A stretch of 64,000 bases of DNA. Origin: Photobacterium sp. SKA34 (lineage in GTDB: Bacteria; Pseudomonadota; Gammaproteobacteria; Enterobacterales; Vibrionaceae). The first letter of the stretch is position 1; each line of letters opens with the position of its first letter. This document shows, in pieces, positions 9,263-18,922 of this stretch. The notes under the pieces were generated by a model, which made no database searches, was not told the DNA's origin, and worked only from the letters and a program-made list of their open reading frames with translations. The stretch lies in NCBI RefSeq assembly GCF_000153325.1, contig NZ_CH724141.1, positions 445,185 through 509,184 of the forward strand, read 5' to 3'. The translations under genes were made by a program, and so were the position numbers.

Positions 9263-10276
9263 TTAATAACTTGAGGATTTCGAACAAACTAGATAATCAA
9301 AGCCATTATCAACGAGAGAATCTTCCATAATAGAAATCACTTGCCGACTCGTTTTTTTACACATGACATCCGAATAATTGATCTTGTTTAGAATTAGCGA
9401 AGATATATGCTCAATTTCGTATTCAAACCCACCTCCGCTAACAACCTCTGAAATTTGTGTTTGCTCACCTTTAAACGATATGTCGATTTTCTTTGGGTTC
9501 CACCATTTGTTATGAATAACGATTTCTAGTTCAGGCCCTCGAATGATGGCTTCTCGTTTGAGATCACGCGTGATCGATGCGCAAATTTCACCATTTATCT
9601 GACCATCAAACTTAAACACAACATTTTCATCGACTTCACTTTGGTTATTATCATTAACGTATTCGACAGTTGGTTTCTCTATAGGACTATTTGTTAATCG
9701 ACACAAATCAGCATAAAACCAGAGACCGTATACACCAACATCTAAAGTCGCCCCGCCACATAACTTTGGATTAAATAAGTGCCAATCATTATCGAACTCA
9801 TGCCAATTACCAAATGAAGCTTCTATAGCGTTAATTTCTACCTTGTTTTCTTTTATAAACTGCTTCATTGCTTGATAAGCGGGAAATGCGACTGTTTTCA
9901 TTGCTTCAGCTAAAAGTAACCCTTTTTCTTCAGCAAGTGTCGACATAGCATCCCAATCTTGTAAGTTCGTGAATGCTGGTTTCTCTACAAGAACATGCTT
10001 TCCTTTATTTAAAAATAATTCAACCAAGCCTTTATGAAATGGGTGAATAGTCGCGATATAGACAATATCTACATTAGCGTCGTTTGCGAGTTCTGTGTAG
10101 GAACCATAACTTCTTTGGCAACCATATTGATTTGAAAAGCTATCAGCTCGCTGTTTATCTCGTGCCGCAACAGCATAGAGTTCAGCATTGTCGACTTGCA
10201 TAGTCAGGTCTGAAACAAAGCGATGTGCAATTTTACCAAGCCCTGCAATACCCCAGCATGCTTTCTGATTATTCAA
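9263..10276 (-). CDS. Gfo/Idh/MocA-family oxidoreductase
   Basis: 337 residues. The N-terminal Rossmann fold starts WGIAGLGKIAHRFV (GxGxxA/G), and the family signature EKPAFTN lies near residue 97. The family reduces or oxidises sugars, inositols or biliverdin with NAD(P). It is separated by only four bases from the upstream DMT gene at 10281, so the three minus-strand genes 11188-9263 look like one operon opposite a LysR regulator. The substrate is unknown. Confidence 0.85.
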   Translation of the reverse strand: MNNQKACWGIAGLGKIAHRFVSDLTMQVDNAELYAVAARDKQRADSFSNQYGCQRSYGSYTELANDANVDIVYIATIHPFHKGLVELFLNKGKHVLVEKPAFTNLQDWDAMSTLAEEKGLLLAEAMKTVAFPAYQAMKQFIKENKVEINAIEASFGNWHEFDNDWHLFNPKLCGGATLDVGVYGLWFYADLCRLTNSPIEKPTVEYVNDNNQSEVDENVVFKFDGQINGEICASITRDLKREAIIRGPELEIVIHNKWWNPKKIDISFKGEQTQISEVVSGGGFEYEIEHISSLILNKINYSDVMCKKTSRQVISIMEDSLVDNGFDYLVCSKSSSY

Positions 10277-10280
10277 CTTA

Positions 10281-10724
10281 TTATCCTTTAATGTTTGCTT
10301 TCTGGTCTTGTCCGCGTTTAGTGACCAATATTCCCATAAGGATACACAAAATACCCAATAAAGGGGTGAGCTCTACACCATTACTGATAGCATCCCAAAC
10401 AACTCCAGTCAGCAATTGACCGGTTATAACAAGTATTACTGTCAGCGTTGCGCCGACTTTTGATAACACATAACTATTAAGAGCGACAAACAAAGCCCCC
10501 ATTACACCGCCAAGCCAAGCTATCACAGGAGCATCCATAATAGTTTCAACCGGAACAGTAGATGTAAAATAAACGACAAGACTCAGAAAAATAAACCCTA
10601 CAACATGATTCCCAAACGATGCATAAAATGCGCTGGTATCCTGACTAAGTCTTCCATTAAGCACTCGGCAAAAACTGATGCAACAACCATTCAATAGTGC
10701 AAGAAATATAACTAGCGTCATCAT
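10281..10724 (-). CDS. YdcZ-family DMT inner-membrane protein, second subunit
   Basis: 147 residues, five hydrophobic stretches, resembling the DUF606/YdcZ group of drug/metabolite transporters. The protein contains NGRLSQDTSAFYASFGNHVVGF and GVMGALFVALNSYVLSKVGATL, family-typical half-transporter features. Its start overlaps the stop of the paralogous gene at 10724, which suggests a two-subunit (hetero-dimeric) transporter. The cargo is unknown. Confidence 0.8.
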   Translation of the reverse strand: MMTLVIFLALLNGCCISFCRVLNGRLSQDTSAFYASFGNHVVGFIFLSLVVYFTSTVPVETIMDAPVIAWLGGVMGALFVALNSYVLSKVGATLTVILVITGQLLTGVVWDAISNGVELTPLLGILCILMGILVTKRGQDQKANIKG

Positions 10725-11188
10725 TACCCCCTACCGAATAATGTCATTAAGCAACCTGCTACCATCAACATTAATGCAATAAAATCATTAGAATTCATTG
10801 CGCGTTTAGCCAAACCAAATAAGCCAAAAGAATCGCAAACAAGTCCAAACAGCACCTGACCTGCCATGATCAGTGCGAGTGAACCAGACAATCCCAATGG
10901 ACTATTAACAGTAATCGCAGCCAAAATCACAGTGAAAGCGCCTGGTATACCTCCTAAATAAGCCCAAATTGGGGTTTTAGTTTTAGGTAATAACGATATT
11001 TTTTTCCCAATTAAGATACTGGCGATCATCAATACAATAAGAGAGACCACAGCACCGATGCCATGTGCAACCCAAGATGCAAGTAAAGGGGAGCTAAAAA
11101 ATGCCATATGACTATTAAGTGCGATCATACTGGCGAGTGTTACTCCCCCAGCTATCGCTAGAGATAAATGAAATGGTTGAGTTTTCAT
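10724..11188 (-). CDS. YdcZ-family DMT inner-membrane protein, first subunit
   Basis: About 154 residues when begun at the ATG at 11188 (MKTQPFHLSLAIAGG). An in-frame ATG at 11290 exists but adds a non-hydrophobic stretch unlike the family. Five hydrophobic segments and LGGIPGAFTVILAAITVNSPLG are typical of YdcZ/DUF606. It forms a pair with the following gene, a known arrangement for this family. Divergent from the LysR gene at 11297, which probably controls it. Confidence 0.8.
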   Translation of the reverse strand: MKTQPFHLSLAIAGGVTLASMIALNSHMAFFSSPLLASWVAHGIGAVVSLIVLMIASILIGKKISLLPKTKTPIWAYLGGIPGAFTVILAAITVNSPLGLSGSLALIMAGQVLFGLVCDSFGLFGLAKRAMNSNDFIALMLMVAGCLMTLFGRG

Positions 11189-11296
11189 ATTATTTTTCCA
11201 ATGGTTATCCGTTGGGATGCAATATATAGCGTTTCTTTTGTATTGATAATCCGTTATATTTTGAACTCTTTGTTTCCTATAAGTTAACAATATTAG

Positions 11297-12196
11297 ATGG
11301 ACACATTTTCAACCATTCCCATATTCACAGCCGTTGTAGAATTGGGCAGCTTTTCCGAAGCAAGCCGCAAACTCGGAATAACCAAGTCAGCGGTAAGCAA
11401 ACGAATTAGCGCATTAGAGACCCACCTAGGTGCTAAGCTTATTCAACGGACGACACGGAAACTAAGCTTAACTGAGGCTGGAGAGCAATATTACAGCTAC
11501 ATACATAGAGCAAAATCTTTGGTCAATGAAGGTGAGGATGCTATAAGCAGCCTTCAGGGCTCTCCCAAAGGTCACCTCAAAGTAAGCGTTCCTATGGTAT
11601 TCGGCGAGCTTCATATTGCCCCTTTACTCAGTGAGTTTTTACGTCTTTATCCAGATATAAAACTGAATTTATCTATGGATGATAAAGTCGTTGATTTAGT
11701 AAAAGATGGATTGGATATGACACTTAGAATCGGGGCATTATCTGATTCAAATTTAGTGGCTCGTAAGTTATCGCCGTGTCACAGCGTACTTTGCGCATCA
11801 CCTGAATACCTTGAAAAATACGGAACACCAACAGCGCTAAACGATCTAAAACAACATAACTGTTTATATTATTCTTATTTCAGATCTGGCATAGAGTGGA
11901 CTTTTTATGGTCCCAGCGGCTTAGAACGAATTAGGCCAGAAGGTAACATTCAGGTAAATAACAGTAATGTTCTAAAACAACTGATGCTTGATGATGTTGG
12001 GATCTGCCAAATGCCACTTTTCCTTGTTGAACATGAGATAGCTAACGGCACGCTAATTCCAATATTGGAACAATATCGGTTACCCGAACATGGCATATAC
12101 GCTGTATATCCTGAACGTGCATTTATGCCAGCAAAATTGAAGGTATTTCTTGATTATTTAGAACAAAAATTGAGTGATAAAAGCCAGATTTGGTAA
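11297..12196 (+). CDS. LysR-family transcriptional regulator
   Basis: 299 residues. The N-terminal LysR helix-turn-helix spans residues about 3-60 (FTAVVELGSFSEASRKLGIT, KSAVSKRISALE, then LIQRTTRKLSLTEAG), followed by the substrate-binding-like effector domain (LKVSVPMVFGELHIAPLL...). It is divergent from the YdcZ pair and the Gfo/Idh/MocA gene, the usual layout for a LysR regulator and its target operon. The effector is not predictable. Confidence 0.9.
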   Translation: MDTFSTIPIFTAVVELGSFSEASRKLGITKSAVSKRISALETHLGAKLIQRTTRKLSLTEAGEQYYSYIHRAKSLVNEGEDAISSLQGSPKGHLKVSVPMVFGELHIAPLLSEFLRLYPDIKLNLSMDDKVVDLVKDGLDMTLRIGALSDSNLVARKLSPCHSVLCASPEYLEKYGTPTALNDLKQHNCLYYSYFRSGIEWTFYGPSGLERIRPEGNIQVNNSNVLKQLMLDDVGICQMPLFLVEHEIANGTLIPILEQYRLPEHGIYAVYPERAFMPAKLKVFLDYLEQKLSDKSQIW

Positions 12197-12228
12197 TAAG
12201 CTTCAGTCTAACTGGAAAAGAGGTAATG

Positions 12229-12258
12229 ATGAGTTAGCCGAATAGACTAACTCATTTA
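12229..12258. terminator. Hairpin between convergent LysR and oxidoreductase genes
   Basis: ATGAGTTAG (12229-12237) and CTAACTCAT (12247-12255) form a perfect 9-bp stem with a 9-base loop, followed by TTTA. It sits 33 bases after the LysR stop, so it is a likely plus-strand terminator. The T tail is short. Confidence 0.55.
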
Positions 12259-12463
12259 TAAACATATACTTGTCAGTATATTTGATATATACATTTAATG
12301 AATGACTAAAAGTATAATGCAACCAGTTTCTAAAACTGTTTAACCAGACAAAATTGAAGGGTTGGAACTCACAAGCATAGAAAATGATAAATAATAGGTT
12401 AATTCACCTTTATTCAATGAGTCGCTGTGTGTTACATCAACGTCACGTTTGTTAAAATCTGAA

Positions 12464-13486
12464 TTAATATTTAATAGCCGTTTTTCCAATTGACGCAGCA
12501 CTTTCAATACGCTGGTGTGCTTCTTTTAACGTCTCGACACTAAAACCATTCAATGTTGAGGTAAGTATTGACTTAATACGTCCAGCATCAATCAAGTTTG
12601 CAGTTTGGCATAAGATATCTTGTTGCTTCTGAATATCATCAGTATTAAACAGTGAGCGAGTGAACATAAACTCCCAAATAAAACCTACGGATTTACCTTG
12701 TAGTGCTGATAGATCAACGCCACCATCAAATTCTACAATTGAACTGATCATGCCTTGTGGAGCAATCAGCTCGACCATTGCATCCCAGTGACCTTTGGTA
12801 TCAGCAACGTTTAAAATATAGTCAACATACTTAATGCCCTGCTCACGAGCAGACTCCACTAGGTTACGGTGATTCACAACATGGTCAGCGCCCATTTCCC
12901 TCACCCACAGTTCAGTCTCTGGCCTTGAAGCCGTTGCAATAACAGTCAGGTTAGTTAGCTGTTTCGCCAATTGAATAGTAATAGAGCCAACACCACCAGC
13001 CCCACCAATAATCAGGATAGATTTCTTTTCTTCTGGGCGGATACGCAGGCGATCAAATAAAGCCTCCCAACCAGTCAGCGTCGCTAGAGGCATGACTGCC
13101 GCAGATTCATCGGATAGACTTTTTGGTGCGTGAGCTGTAATTCGGTAATCTACCGCTTGGTATTCGGCGTTTGCCCCCATGCGAGTCACATCACCTGCGT
13201 AATAAACACGGTCTCCAATTTCAAAGCCTTCTACATTGTTACCTTTAGCAATTACTTCGCCTACTGCGTCGTAGCCTAATACTTTTGGGGTTTCTAATGT
13301 TTTGTCTTTTGCGTTACGGATCCGAATTTTTGCATCTGCTGGGTTAATAGAGGTTGCACTCACTTTTACAAGCAGATCATTTTCTTTCAAGTCTGGAAGG
13401 TTAGTTTCAAATTCAAATAAGCTATCTTGCTCATTAATCGCAAGTGATTGAGTAAAACCAATTGCTTTCATTGTTAATGGTGACAT
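12464..13486 (-). CDS. Quinone-reductase-like medium-chain dehydrogenase (zinc-type ADH family)
   Basis: 340 residues. An N-terminal GroES-like domain (VSATSINPADAKIR, GYDAVGEVIAKGNNVEGFEIGDRV) is followed by a Rossmann domain with IIGGAGGVGSITIQLAKQL (nucleotide-binding glycine motif near residue 160). The structural-zinc cysteine cluster is absent, as in the quinone oxidoreductase branch. AAAGGAG sits just before the ATG at 13486. A LysR gene is divergent at 14182, with a gene remnant between them. Physiological substrate unknown. Confidence 0.87.
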   Translation of the reverse strand: MSPLTMKAIGFTQSLAINEQDSLFEFETNLPDLKENDLLVKVSATSINPADAKIRIRNAKDKTLETPKVLGYDAVGEVIAKGNNVEGFEIGDRVYYAGDVTRMGANAEYQAVDYRITAHAPKSLSDESAAVMPLATLTGWEALFDRLRIRPEEKKSILIIGGAGGVGSITIQLAKQLTNLTVIATASRPETELWVREMGADHVVNHRNLVESAREQGIKYVDYILNVADTKGHWDAMVELIAPQGMISSIVEFDGGVDLSALQGKSVGFIWEFMFTRSLFNTDDIQKQQDILCQTANLIDAGRIKSILTSTLNGFSVETLKEAHQRIESAASIGKTAIKY

Positions 13487-13599
13487 TATTCATTCTCCTT
13501 TGATTAGACACATTCAACCTAGAGAATTTTTACTCCAGATAAACCGCCTAATTTTTAAATTGTATTTAAGCTGTATTTGATAACCACACGACTCAACGG

Positions 13600-13874
13600 T
13601 GTAGTGAAGGGATACTTTTCTACTAGTTCAGTGAGATCACGCCCTGTGTAACCAACCACTCATGCGTAAGATTCATAGTGAAGTCCAAGCTCGATTAATG
13701 GTATAACCTCTTCAACATTCGACTTATAGATACCATGGCTCGACGGTAACCAAGCAGAAGAGAGAAGACTCACTCAACTTCGAATCCCATGGTTTTCAAT
13801 ACATTGGTAATTAATAACGTTGTCGTGCGATGAAAAGACAACTCTGTTACACCAATTTTAATCCTTTTATCCAT
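13600..13874 (-). pseudogene. Remnant of an OpuAC-type glycine betaine-binding protein gene
   Basis: From an ATG at 13874 the reverse strand reads MDKRIKIGVTELSFHR followed by TNVLKTMGFEVE and then a stop. In a second frame it resumes with SSAWLPSSHGIYKSNVEE and VIPLIELGLHYESYA, then TGA at 13660-13662. These pieces are in the order expected for a soluble OpuAC-domain protein, with an internal deletion, a frameshift and no C-terminal half. Further downstream coding-like codons continue to about 13580. The family call is from memory of the SAWLP/GIYK/ELGLHYE pattern. The gene is clearly broken. Confidence 0.5.
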
Positions 13875-14181
13875 TGATCTTTTTTCTTAAGGTGGCGTGG
13901 GGTTTAGAATACAAGGTCAAATACCAATAAAAAACAGCCTAAAATTTGAATAATTATCAAAAAAAAATTGATAATAACGAGCTTAACTTTCTTTATATTG
14001 TGTTGAAGCAGACTGCTTAGATGCTTCTATGACAGATAAGTTATTAACAATTAAAAGCAACCTTTAATTTAAATGATTATCAAATGTCATTTGATAATTT
14101 ATTGCCCTGTCGCGACGACTACTTTATAAGTAGTGAAATTCAGTAATTACTGATGCCCTCTTTACCAGTAAAGGCCTAGTT
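13875..14181. other. Intergenic region upstream of the second LysR gene
   Basis: About 300 AT-rich bases between the remnant and the LysR gene. ATTATCAA/TTGATAAT elements recur (near 13950-13970 and 14073-14098: GATTATCAAATG, then CATTTGATAAT), including an inverted pair ATTATCAAATG/CATTTGATAAT about 5 bases apart at 14073-14098. This could be an operator for the LysR protein. No gene seen. Confidence 0.4.
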
Positions 14182-15099
14182 ATGCTTTTAGAAGATCTAC
14201 AAGTCATTTTAAAAGTGGCGGAGTTTCGCAGTATCACAGCCGCCGCAACAAATTTAGATATGCGTACCGCAACGGCTAGTGCCGCCGTTAAACGTGTTGA
14301 AGCATACCTTGGTGTCGAAATTTTTGTGCGTAGCACACGCCATTTGAGGTTATCTTCAGCGGGAGAGCGCTATTTACCTCAGTGTGAAGAAGCGCTAAAA
14401 ATGCTTGAGCATGCCAAAGTGAATATGCAGGAAGAGCTGGGCATTATTGACGGTGAAATCCGTATCGCACTATCGTCTGATTTAGGACGAAACCTCGTCA
14501 CCCCTTGGTTAGATGAGTTTTTACTTCAATACCCAAATGTATCTCTGCGTTCAAGTATTAGTGACAGCAATATTGATTTCTATAGGGATTCAGTCGACAT
14601 GGCTCTGCGCTATGGTTCGCCAACAGATCAGAATGTGTATGGCTTTAAGATCTGTGACGTTCCAAGAGTGGTATGTGCAAGCCCGAGCTACCTAGCTGAA
14701 CATAACATACCAACGCACCCAAGTGATTTACTAGAGCACAATGCACTCTTTTATCAGCTATATGATGTTTTGCAAAATGAATGGCTGTTTAGCAATGAGG
14801 AAACGACTCATAAAGTAAAGCTCAAGGGTAACAGGGCTTCAAATGATGGCGATCTTGTTAGACGCTGGTGTGTTGCAGGTAAAGGAGTCGCAATTAAATC
14901 TAGCCTTGATATGTCTGACGACCTTCTTGCAGAGCGGGTAGTGAGTATGATGCAAGAATACAAAACCACACCGACGGAACTGTGGTTGGTCTGTCCCAGC
15001 CGTCAGTCAGTCACCCCAACAGTTAGACTATTAAGAGATTTGTTTAGGAATAAAACAAAGACGATTCTAGAACAGTTAAATGAAATAGGGGCAATTTAA
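14182..15099 (+). CDS. LysR-family transcriptional regulator
   Basis: 305 residues. The HTH is at residues about 3-60 (LEDLQVILKVAEFRSITAAA..., IFVRSTRHLRLSSAGERYL) and the effector domain follows (IRIALSSDLGRNLVTPWLDEF). Divergent from the quinone-reductase-like gene across a decayed gene, so that enzyme is a plausible target. An extended inverted repeat around 14073-14098 upstream could be its autoregulatory site. Confidence 0.9.
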   Translation: MLLEDLQVILKVAEFRSITAAATNLDMRTATASAAVKRVEAYLGVEIFVRSTRHLRLSSAGERYLPQCEEALKMLEHAKVNMQEELGIIDGEIRIALSSDLGRNLVTPWLDEFLLQYPNVSLRSSISDSNIDFYRDSVDMALRYGSPTDQNVYGFKICDVPRVVCASPSYLAEHNIPTHPSDLLEHNALFYQLYDVLQNEWLFSNEETTHKVKLKGNRASNDGDLVRRWCVAGKGVAIKSSLDMSDDLLAERVVSMMQEYKTTPTELWLVCPSRQSVTPTVRLLRDLFRNKTKTILEQLNEIGAI

Positions 15100-15234
15100 G
15101 ATACGGACTATGCCTTAAATCAGTATCTCTATACCTAGTAAATAAAATATATCCACTCCCCGAAAGCGACCACGGTACATTTAGGTAATTTGCTTTATTT
15201 AGTCTGCTAAGTATTAATACGTACTGACTGAGGG

Positions 15235-15266
15235 AAAAAAAGCCCACTCAAAGTAATAAGTGGGCT
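15235..15266 (-). terminator. Intrinsic terminator for the GNAT gene at 15443
   Basis: On the minus strand AGCCCACT (15266-15259) pairs with AGTGGGCT (15248-15241) over a 10-base loop and runs straight into seven T residues (15241-15235). This is a classic factor-independent terminator. The rest of 15100-15442 shows no gene. Confidence 0.8.
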
Positions 15267-15442
15267 GAAATGATAAGTTTAATATGCGCAAAAAGAATGA
15301 GCGCAGTTTCATATTATCCTTTTCTAAAATAAATTTAAATATTAATCATGTATTTAATAGTAAAGCTATTTATACCCACTGCCGTGTTGGCTAATATTTG
15401 GATATAAACGATTTAGACGTCTTGCGCTAAACCGCCATAGCC

Positions 15443-15991
15443 TTAGTAGTTTTCGGTCACACTGTTACGGCTTAACCCGTATATTACATGATCAACTACT
15501 CGATCATTTAATCTCTCAGCTCGAGTTATGATGCCCTCTTGCTTGAAACCCAAACGCTCACAAACACTACGGCTAGCTTGATTATCGACCGCCGCTGATA
15601 TTTCAACTTTCTGCATATTCAGCTCTGTGAAAGCGTAGTTAATAAGCTTTGATAGTGACTTACTGACAATACCCTTACCTTGTAAATCACGACGTAACCA
15701 GTAGCCAATTTCTACCTTTTGTAAATCGTGGTTGATGGTATTAAAGCTAATATTACCGGCCACTTCACTTTTAAACATTATTGCACAAACGAGTGATTTA
15801 CCGTCTGCATATTCGTGTAATGACTTCTTGATAAAGCTCAGGAAGAACTCTTCATTTTTTGCATGAGGCGGCCAAGCTAACCATTCACTTAAATAGTCAC
15901 GCTGATTGGAGACAATAGCGAGATATTTGGACGCAAATTTAGGCTCAACGAGCGCAAGTGCTAAATCCTCTTCAACTTCCATTTTAAACAT
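15443..15991 (-). CDS. RimJ/RimL-type GNAT acetyltransferase
   Basis: 182 residues. The fold of ribosomal-protein-serine/alanine acetyltransferases is visible: VEIGYWLRRDLQGKGIVSKSLSKLINYAF with the RxxQGKGI acetyl-CoA loop near residue 95, then KVEISAAVDNQASRSVCERLGFKQEGI. The actual acceptor (ribosomal protein or other amine) is not predictable. Alternative ATG three codons in. A strong terminator lies about 180 bases downstream. Confidence 0.85.
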   Translation of the reverse strand: MFKMEVEEDLALALVEPKFASKYLAIVSNQRDYLSEWLAWPPHAKNEEFFLSFIKKSLHEYADGKSLVCAIMFKSEVAGNISFNTINHDLQKVEIGYWLRRDLQGKGIVSKSLSKLINYAFTELNMQKVEISAAVDNQASRSVCERLGFKQEGIITRAERLNDRVVDHVIYGLSRNSVTENY

Positions 15992-16223
15992 GATTTCCCT
16001 CTTAAAAAATCTAGCTTTCTATCCGATGACTATCCGTTTTTTAAATTCTCATAATGTTGCCTTTTTTTGACAAAAAGACAATTGGATAGCAAAAGTAAAA
16101 ATGAATTAGGTCGCTCTATGTGGTATGACTTTGACGTCTGCTAGCTTCAGAAAATTTTTTAGTAGGACAAAAACTAATCAACCGTGTATAAATAAGTAAA
16201 AGGTCCACCAAACAATGGTGCAG

Positions 16224-16463
16224 TTAAAGGTGTTTTACTAACGGCTTTTGCATTGGAATACAATCTAAACTAATACCTCTTGGTGAATGATAGGTAGATA
16301 GTTTCTCCCCTATAAACCCACATGAGCGATAGAAAGGCGCCGCATTTATCGTGGATTCTAATTTCAGTAACAATAGGCCATTTTCTTTAGCCAAGTTTTC
16401 CAATAAAGTAATTAACACACTATTACATAATCTAAAGTTCAAACGTAGAATGTTCGTGGGCAA
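16224..16463 (-). pseudogene. C-terminal fragment of a GNAT acetyltransferase
   Basis: The frame has only a TTG start and encodes the last part of a GNAT fold: ENLAKENGLLLLKLESTINAAPFYRSCGF (last alpha/beta units) and HSPRGISLDCIPMQK. The acetyl-CoA-binding loop and the N-terminal half are absent. Upstream of 16463 the same frame reaches a stop within 12 codons and no matching N-terminal half is present before the next gene. It is therefore a truncated remnant rather than a working enzyme. Confidence 0.65.
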
Positions 16464-16582
16464 ATAAATACCAACTTGTTCAGATGTATATTATTTACCA
16501 CGGCTCATTTCAGTGCCTATTAACCGACAATAGAAACAAGACTACAATGTATTACCCTTGTTTAATTACTTTGTTATATGTT

Positions 16583-16987
16583 CTAAGCACATAGTAAATC
16601 AAGGTGCTTTAGCTTTTTGTAGCGTAATGCTATAGATATACAATGTGACAACTCTTTAGTTGGTACATGGTCGCCAAGCTTAAATATTAATGCTCGATTA
16701 CCTTCATACTCAAAGGTCTTTCCGTATACCTCTTTAAAGGTATCAACTAAGGTTGTTTGGCAGTGGAAGTAAATACGATATTCATTTGGAAATTTGGGTT
16801 TCCAGTCATATCTAATAGTGCTTCCAGTTTTAGAAATATAACTTGGCTCTCCCCACTTTAGTGTTTCAATTAAATCAGCAATCCCATTTTCATTTGCTGT
16901 ATTTATGATAAGTGAACGAATAACTAAGAGAGACTCTGTTACTTCATCAGGATACGTTTCAAATTTTTGTTTAACACTTAAATCCAT
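16583..16987 (-). CDS. DUF1801-family protein
   Basis: 134 residues. FETYPDEVTESLLVIRSLI, LIETLKWGEPSYISKTGSTIRYDWK and YRIYFHCQTTLVDTFKEVYG match the DUF1801/YdhG-like family, whose structure resembles a small steroid-binding-like fold. Molecular function is not established to my knowledge. Single gene on the minus strand. Confidence 0.75.
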   Translation of the reverse strand: MDLSVKQKFETYPDEVTESLLVIRSLIINTANENGIADLIETLKWGEPSYISKTGSTIRYDWKPKFPNEYRIYFHCQTTLVDTFKEVYGKTFEYEGNRALIFKLGDHVPTKELSHCISIALRYKKLKHLDLLCA

Positions 16988-17137
16988 TCGTTTTATCCTA
17001 TAAACAAGAACATATCACGCTTATTTAAAATATGGGCAGTACTACCCCATTTATTTAAGCACTAAAGTGTCACTAAAAAACAATGTATTGGAGTGCAATC
17101 TTATCCACTTTCCGATAACACACATAAATGTTTACGG

Positions 17138-17521
17138 TTACAAGTTAATAGTATCTGTTGGGTGATTGATCCCATCGTAAATTTTGACGGGCTCTAAATC
17201 ATAAGGATTAACGCCATCAAGACATGCAACATTAATTGCAAATTGATGGGGATTAGAACGTCTTTGATGATGAGTATATATACCACAAGTCTTACAAAAG
17301 TAGTGTTTAGCAGTATTAGTGTTAAATTGATAAAGGGTTAAGTTATCTTCCCCCTTTATGATCTTTAGGTTTTCAAGTAATACAGAAGCAGCTATAGCAC
17401 CACGTTTTCGACACATAGAACATGAACAACGACGAGGATCTTCTAATCCGTTTGGCAGGGTCAGCTCTAACTCCACTGCTCCACAATGACATTTTGCAAT
17501 GTGAATTCCTTTAATTTCCAT
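17138..17521 (-). CDS. GFA/CENP-V-domain protein (Mss4-like zinc fold)
   Basis: About 127 residues from the ATG at 17521. The longer frame to 17611 adds an unlikely leader. Zinc-ligand cysteines are visible as CHCGAVE near residue 9, CSCSMCRKRG near 35 and FCKTCGIYTHH near 70. This is the glutathione-dependent formaldehyde-activating (GFA) fold, although most members of this family have unproven substrates. The ribosome site at 17521 is weak. It lies next to the TDT transporter gene (96 bases downstream of it). Confidence 0.82.
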   Translation of the reverse strand: MEIKGIHIAKCHCGAVELELTLPNGLEDPRRCSCSMCRKRGAIAASVLLENLKIIKGEDNLTLYQFNTNTAKHYFCKTCGIYTHHQRRSNPHQFAINVACLDGVNPYDLEPVKIYDGINHPTDTINL

Positions 17522-17617
17522 ATTTAACCGCCATATCGATTTATCAACAGAAATACAAAATTTAATATGACTACTTTTATTCTTAACAGCGTTGTTTCGC
17601 AAGCCTAGCAATTTACT

Positions 17618-18583
17618 TTAAATCGCTTTTTTTATGCTTTCAAATCTACCATAAAAAATAACGAATCGAGTACACACATACATCACCACCAACGTGGCAA
17701 TAATAAGCTCGAAATATGCTAACTGATTAATTTGATGTACATATTGGGCAGGTATGCCTTGCAATTCCATCCAATGAGCTAATTTATACAAAGCAGTAGA
17801 GCCGATAACCATAGGAAACGTGAAGGACGCAAAACTCGCGTTAAACGGCAACCTAAGTAACCTGAAAAACGCGCAATAAATAACACTTGTTAATAGAATT
17901 GCGATACCAAATAAAATGCCTACCAGTACTGGGGAAGGCTGCTCTATCAAACTTAAGTAACCTGCTAAAGTTGCACTTGCCGGTGCTGCAAGTATCGCAA
18001 TAGTTGGCTTTTCAGTGTCAGCGATGGGATCAGTAAAAAGCAAACGGTAGAACATGAGAGGTAGCATGACTACGCAGGCCGCCGTTCCAAATAATAACGC
18101 GACATGAGCAATTGGTGCTAAATCAGATCGCCCAGAAAAAGTAACGTCCGCAACAATAATTCCAACAGGAGGAATAAACCAACTTGGCACCATGTGATGT
18201 AATTTGAAACTTTTGATTCGATGATAAACAAACGTGATCATGAAAATCACATGCATCATGATAGCAAATAGCCAAATGCTATCGCCGACAGTTGGATTAA
18301 ATTCTCCAATAGAATGAGAAACTATCATTAGCGCCATGGCAAACGTTGGAAGAACACTTCCAATCACAGGGTGAGCAAGCTCGGATTTTAACTGTTTAGG
18401 ATGAAGGCAAAACTTGATGAATAAAATAAACAACAGAGAACATGCAATTGCTGCGGTAAACCACTTAGAGAGGCCATTGAAAGTGTATGCATTCTCCCAA
18501 CACCAACCGAGACTTCCCACTCCCAGTGCAAGACCAGCAATGGATGTTGGAGCATAAAGAAGTTTCTCTTTTGCCGATTTCAT
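17618..18583 (-). CDS. TDT-family (TehA/SLAC1-like) transporter
   Basis: 321 residues with about ten hydrophobic helices, the fold of tellurite-resistance/dicarboxylate TDT channels. Typical parts are APTSIAGLALGVGSLGWCWEN at the start, VPSWFIPPVGIIVADV in the middle, and FASFTFPMVIGSTALYKLA late. The family exports or conducts dicarboxylates or inorganic anions; the substrate here is unknown. The last accessory gene before the flagellar cluster. Confidence 0.8.
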   Translation of the reverse strand: MKSAKEKLLYAPTSIAGLALGVGSLGWCWENAYTFNGLSKWFTAAIACSLLFILFIKFCLHPKQLKSELAHPVIGSVLPTFAMALMIVSHSIGEFNPTVGDSIWLFAIMMHVIFMITFVYHRIKSFKLHHMVPSWFIPPVGIIVADVTFSGRSDLAPIAHVALLFGTAACVVMLPLMFYRLLFTDPIADTEKPTIAILAAPASATLAGYLSLIEQPSPVLVGILFGIAILLTSVIYCAFFRLLRLPFNASFASFTFPMVIGSTALYKLAHWMELQGIPAQYVHQINQLAYFELIIATLVVMYVCTRFVIFYGRFESIKKAI

Positions 18584-18922
18584 TATAGACAGCCCAATTC
18601 CTCATAAGCATTAAGATAGATTTTATATACCACTTAAAAGTGCAAATCAACCATATAAAAACCAATCTGCAACCTTACACGCACCAATAAATTACATAAT
18701 AAACATACCATTAACTTTTATAGGGATTTAGATGAGAGCGTGATGCTTATATAAAATATGATTAAAGGGGGTATTTACGAGTATTGAATAGTGATAACGG
18801 CTTTATTGTTTTTTCATTAAAACGACAAGTAACAGAACGCGTATATTTATTTTAAATGGGGTTTGGTTATAAGACTATTGACTCAAATAAATATTCAATA
18901 ATATCTCCTTGTAATTAACATT
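18584..18922. other. Intergenic region between TDT gene and fliJ
   Basis: About 340 AT-rich bases. It must hold the promoter of the TDT gene and the end of the fliEFGHIJ transcript. I see no coding frame with family character, no clear stem-loop plus T tract and no repeats. Confidence 0.5.

Noticed and set aside
6555-18583. Run of small minus-strand accessory genes looks like integron cassettes
   Set aside because: No repeated attC/VCR-like element with matching core sites was found between them; a TATAACAAAG near 16565-16580 is isolated.
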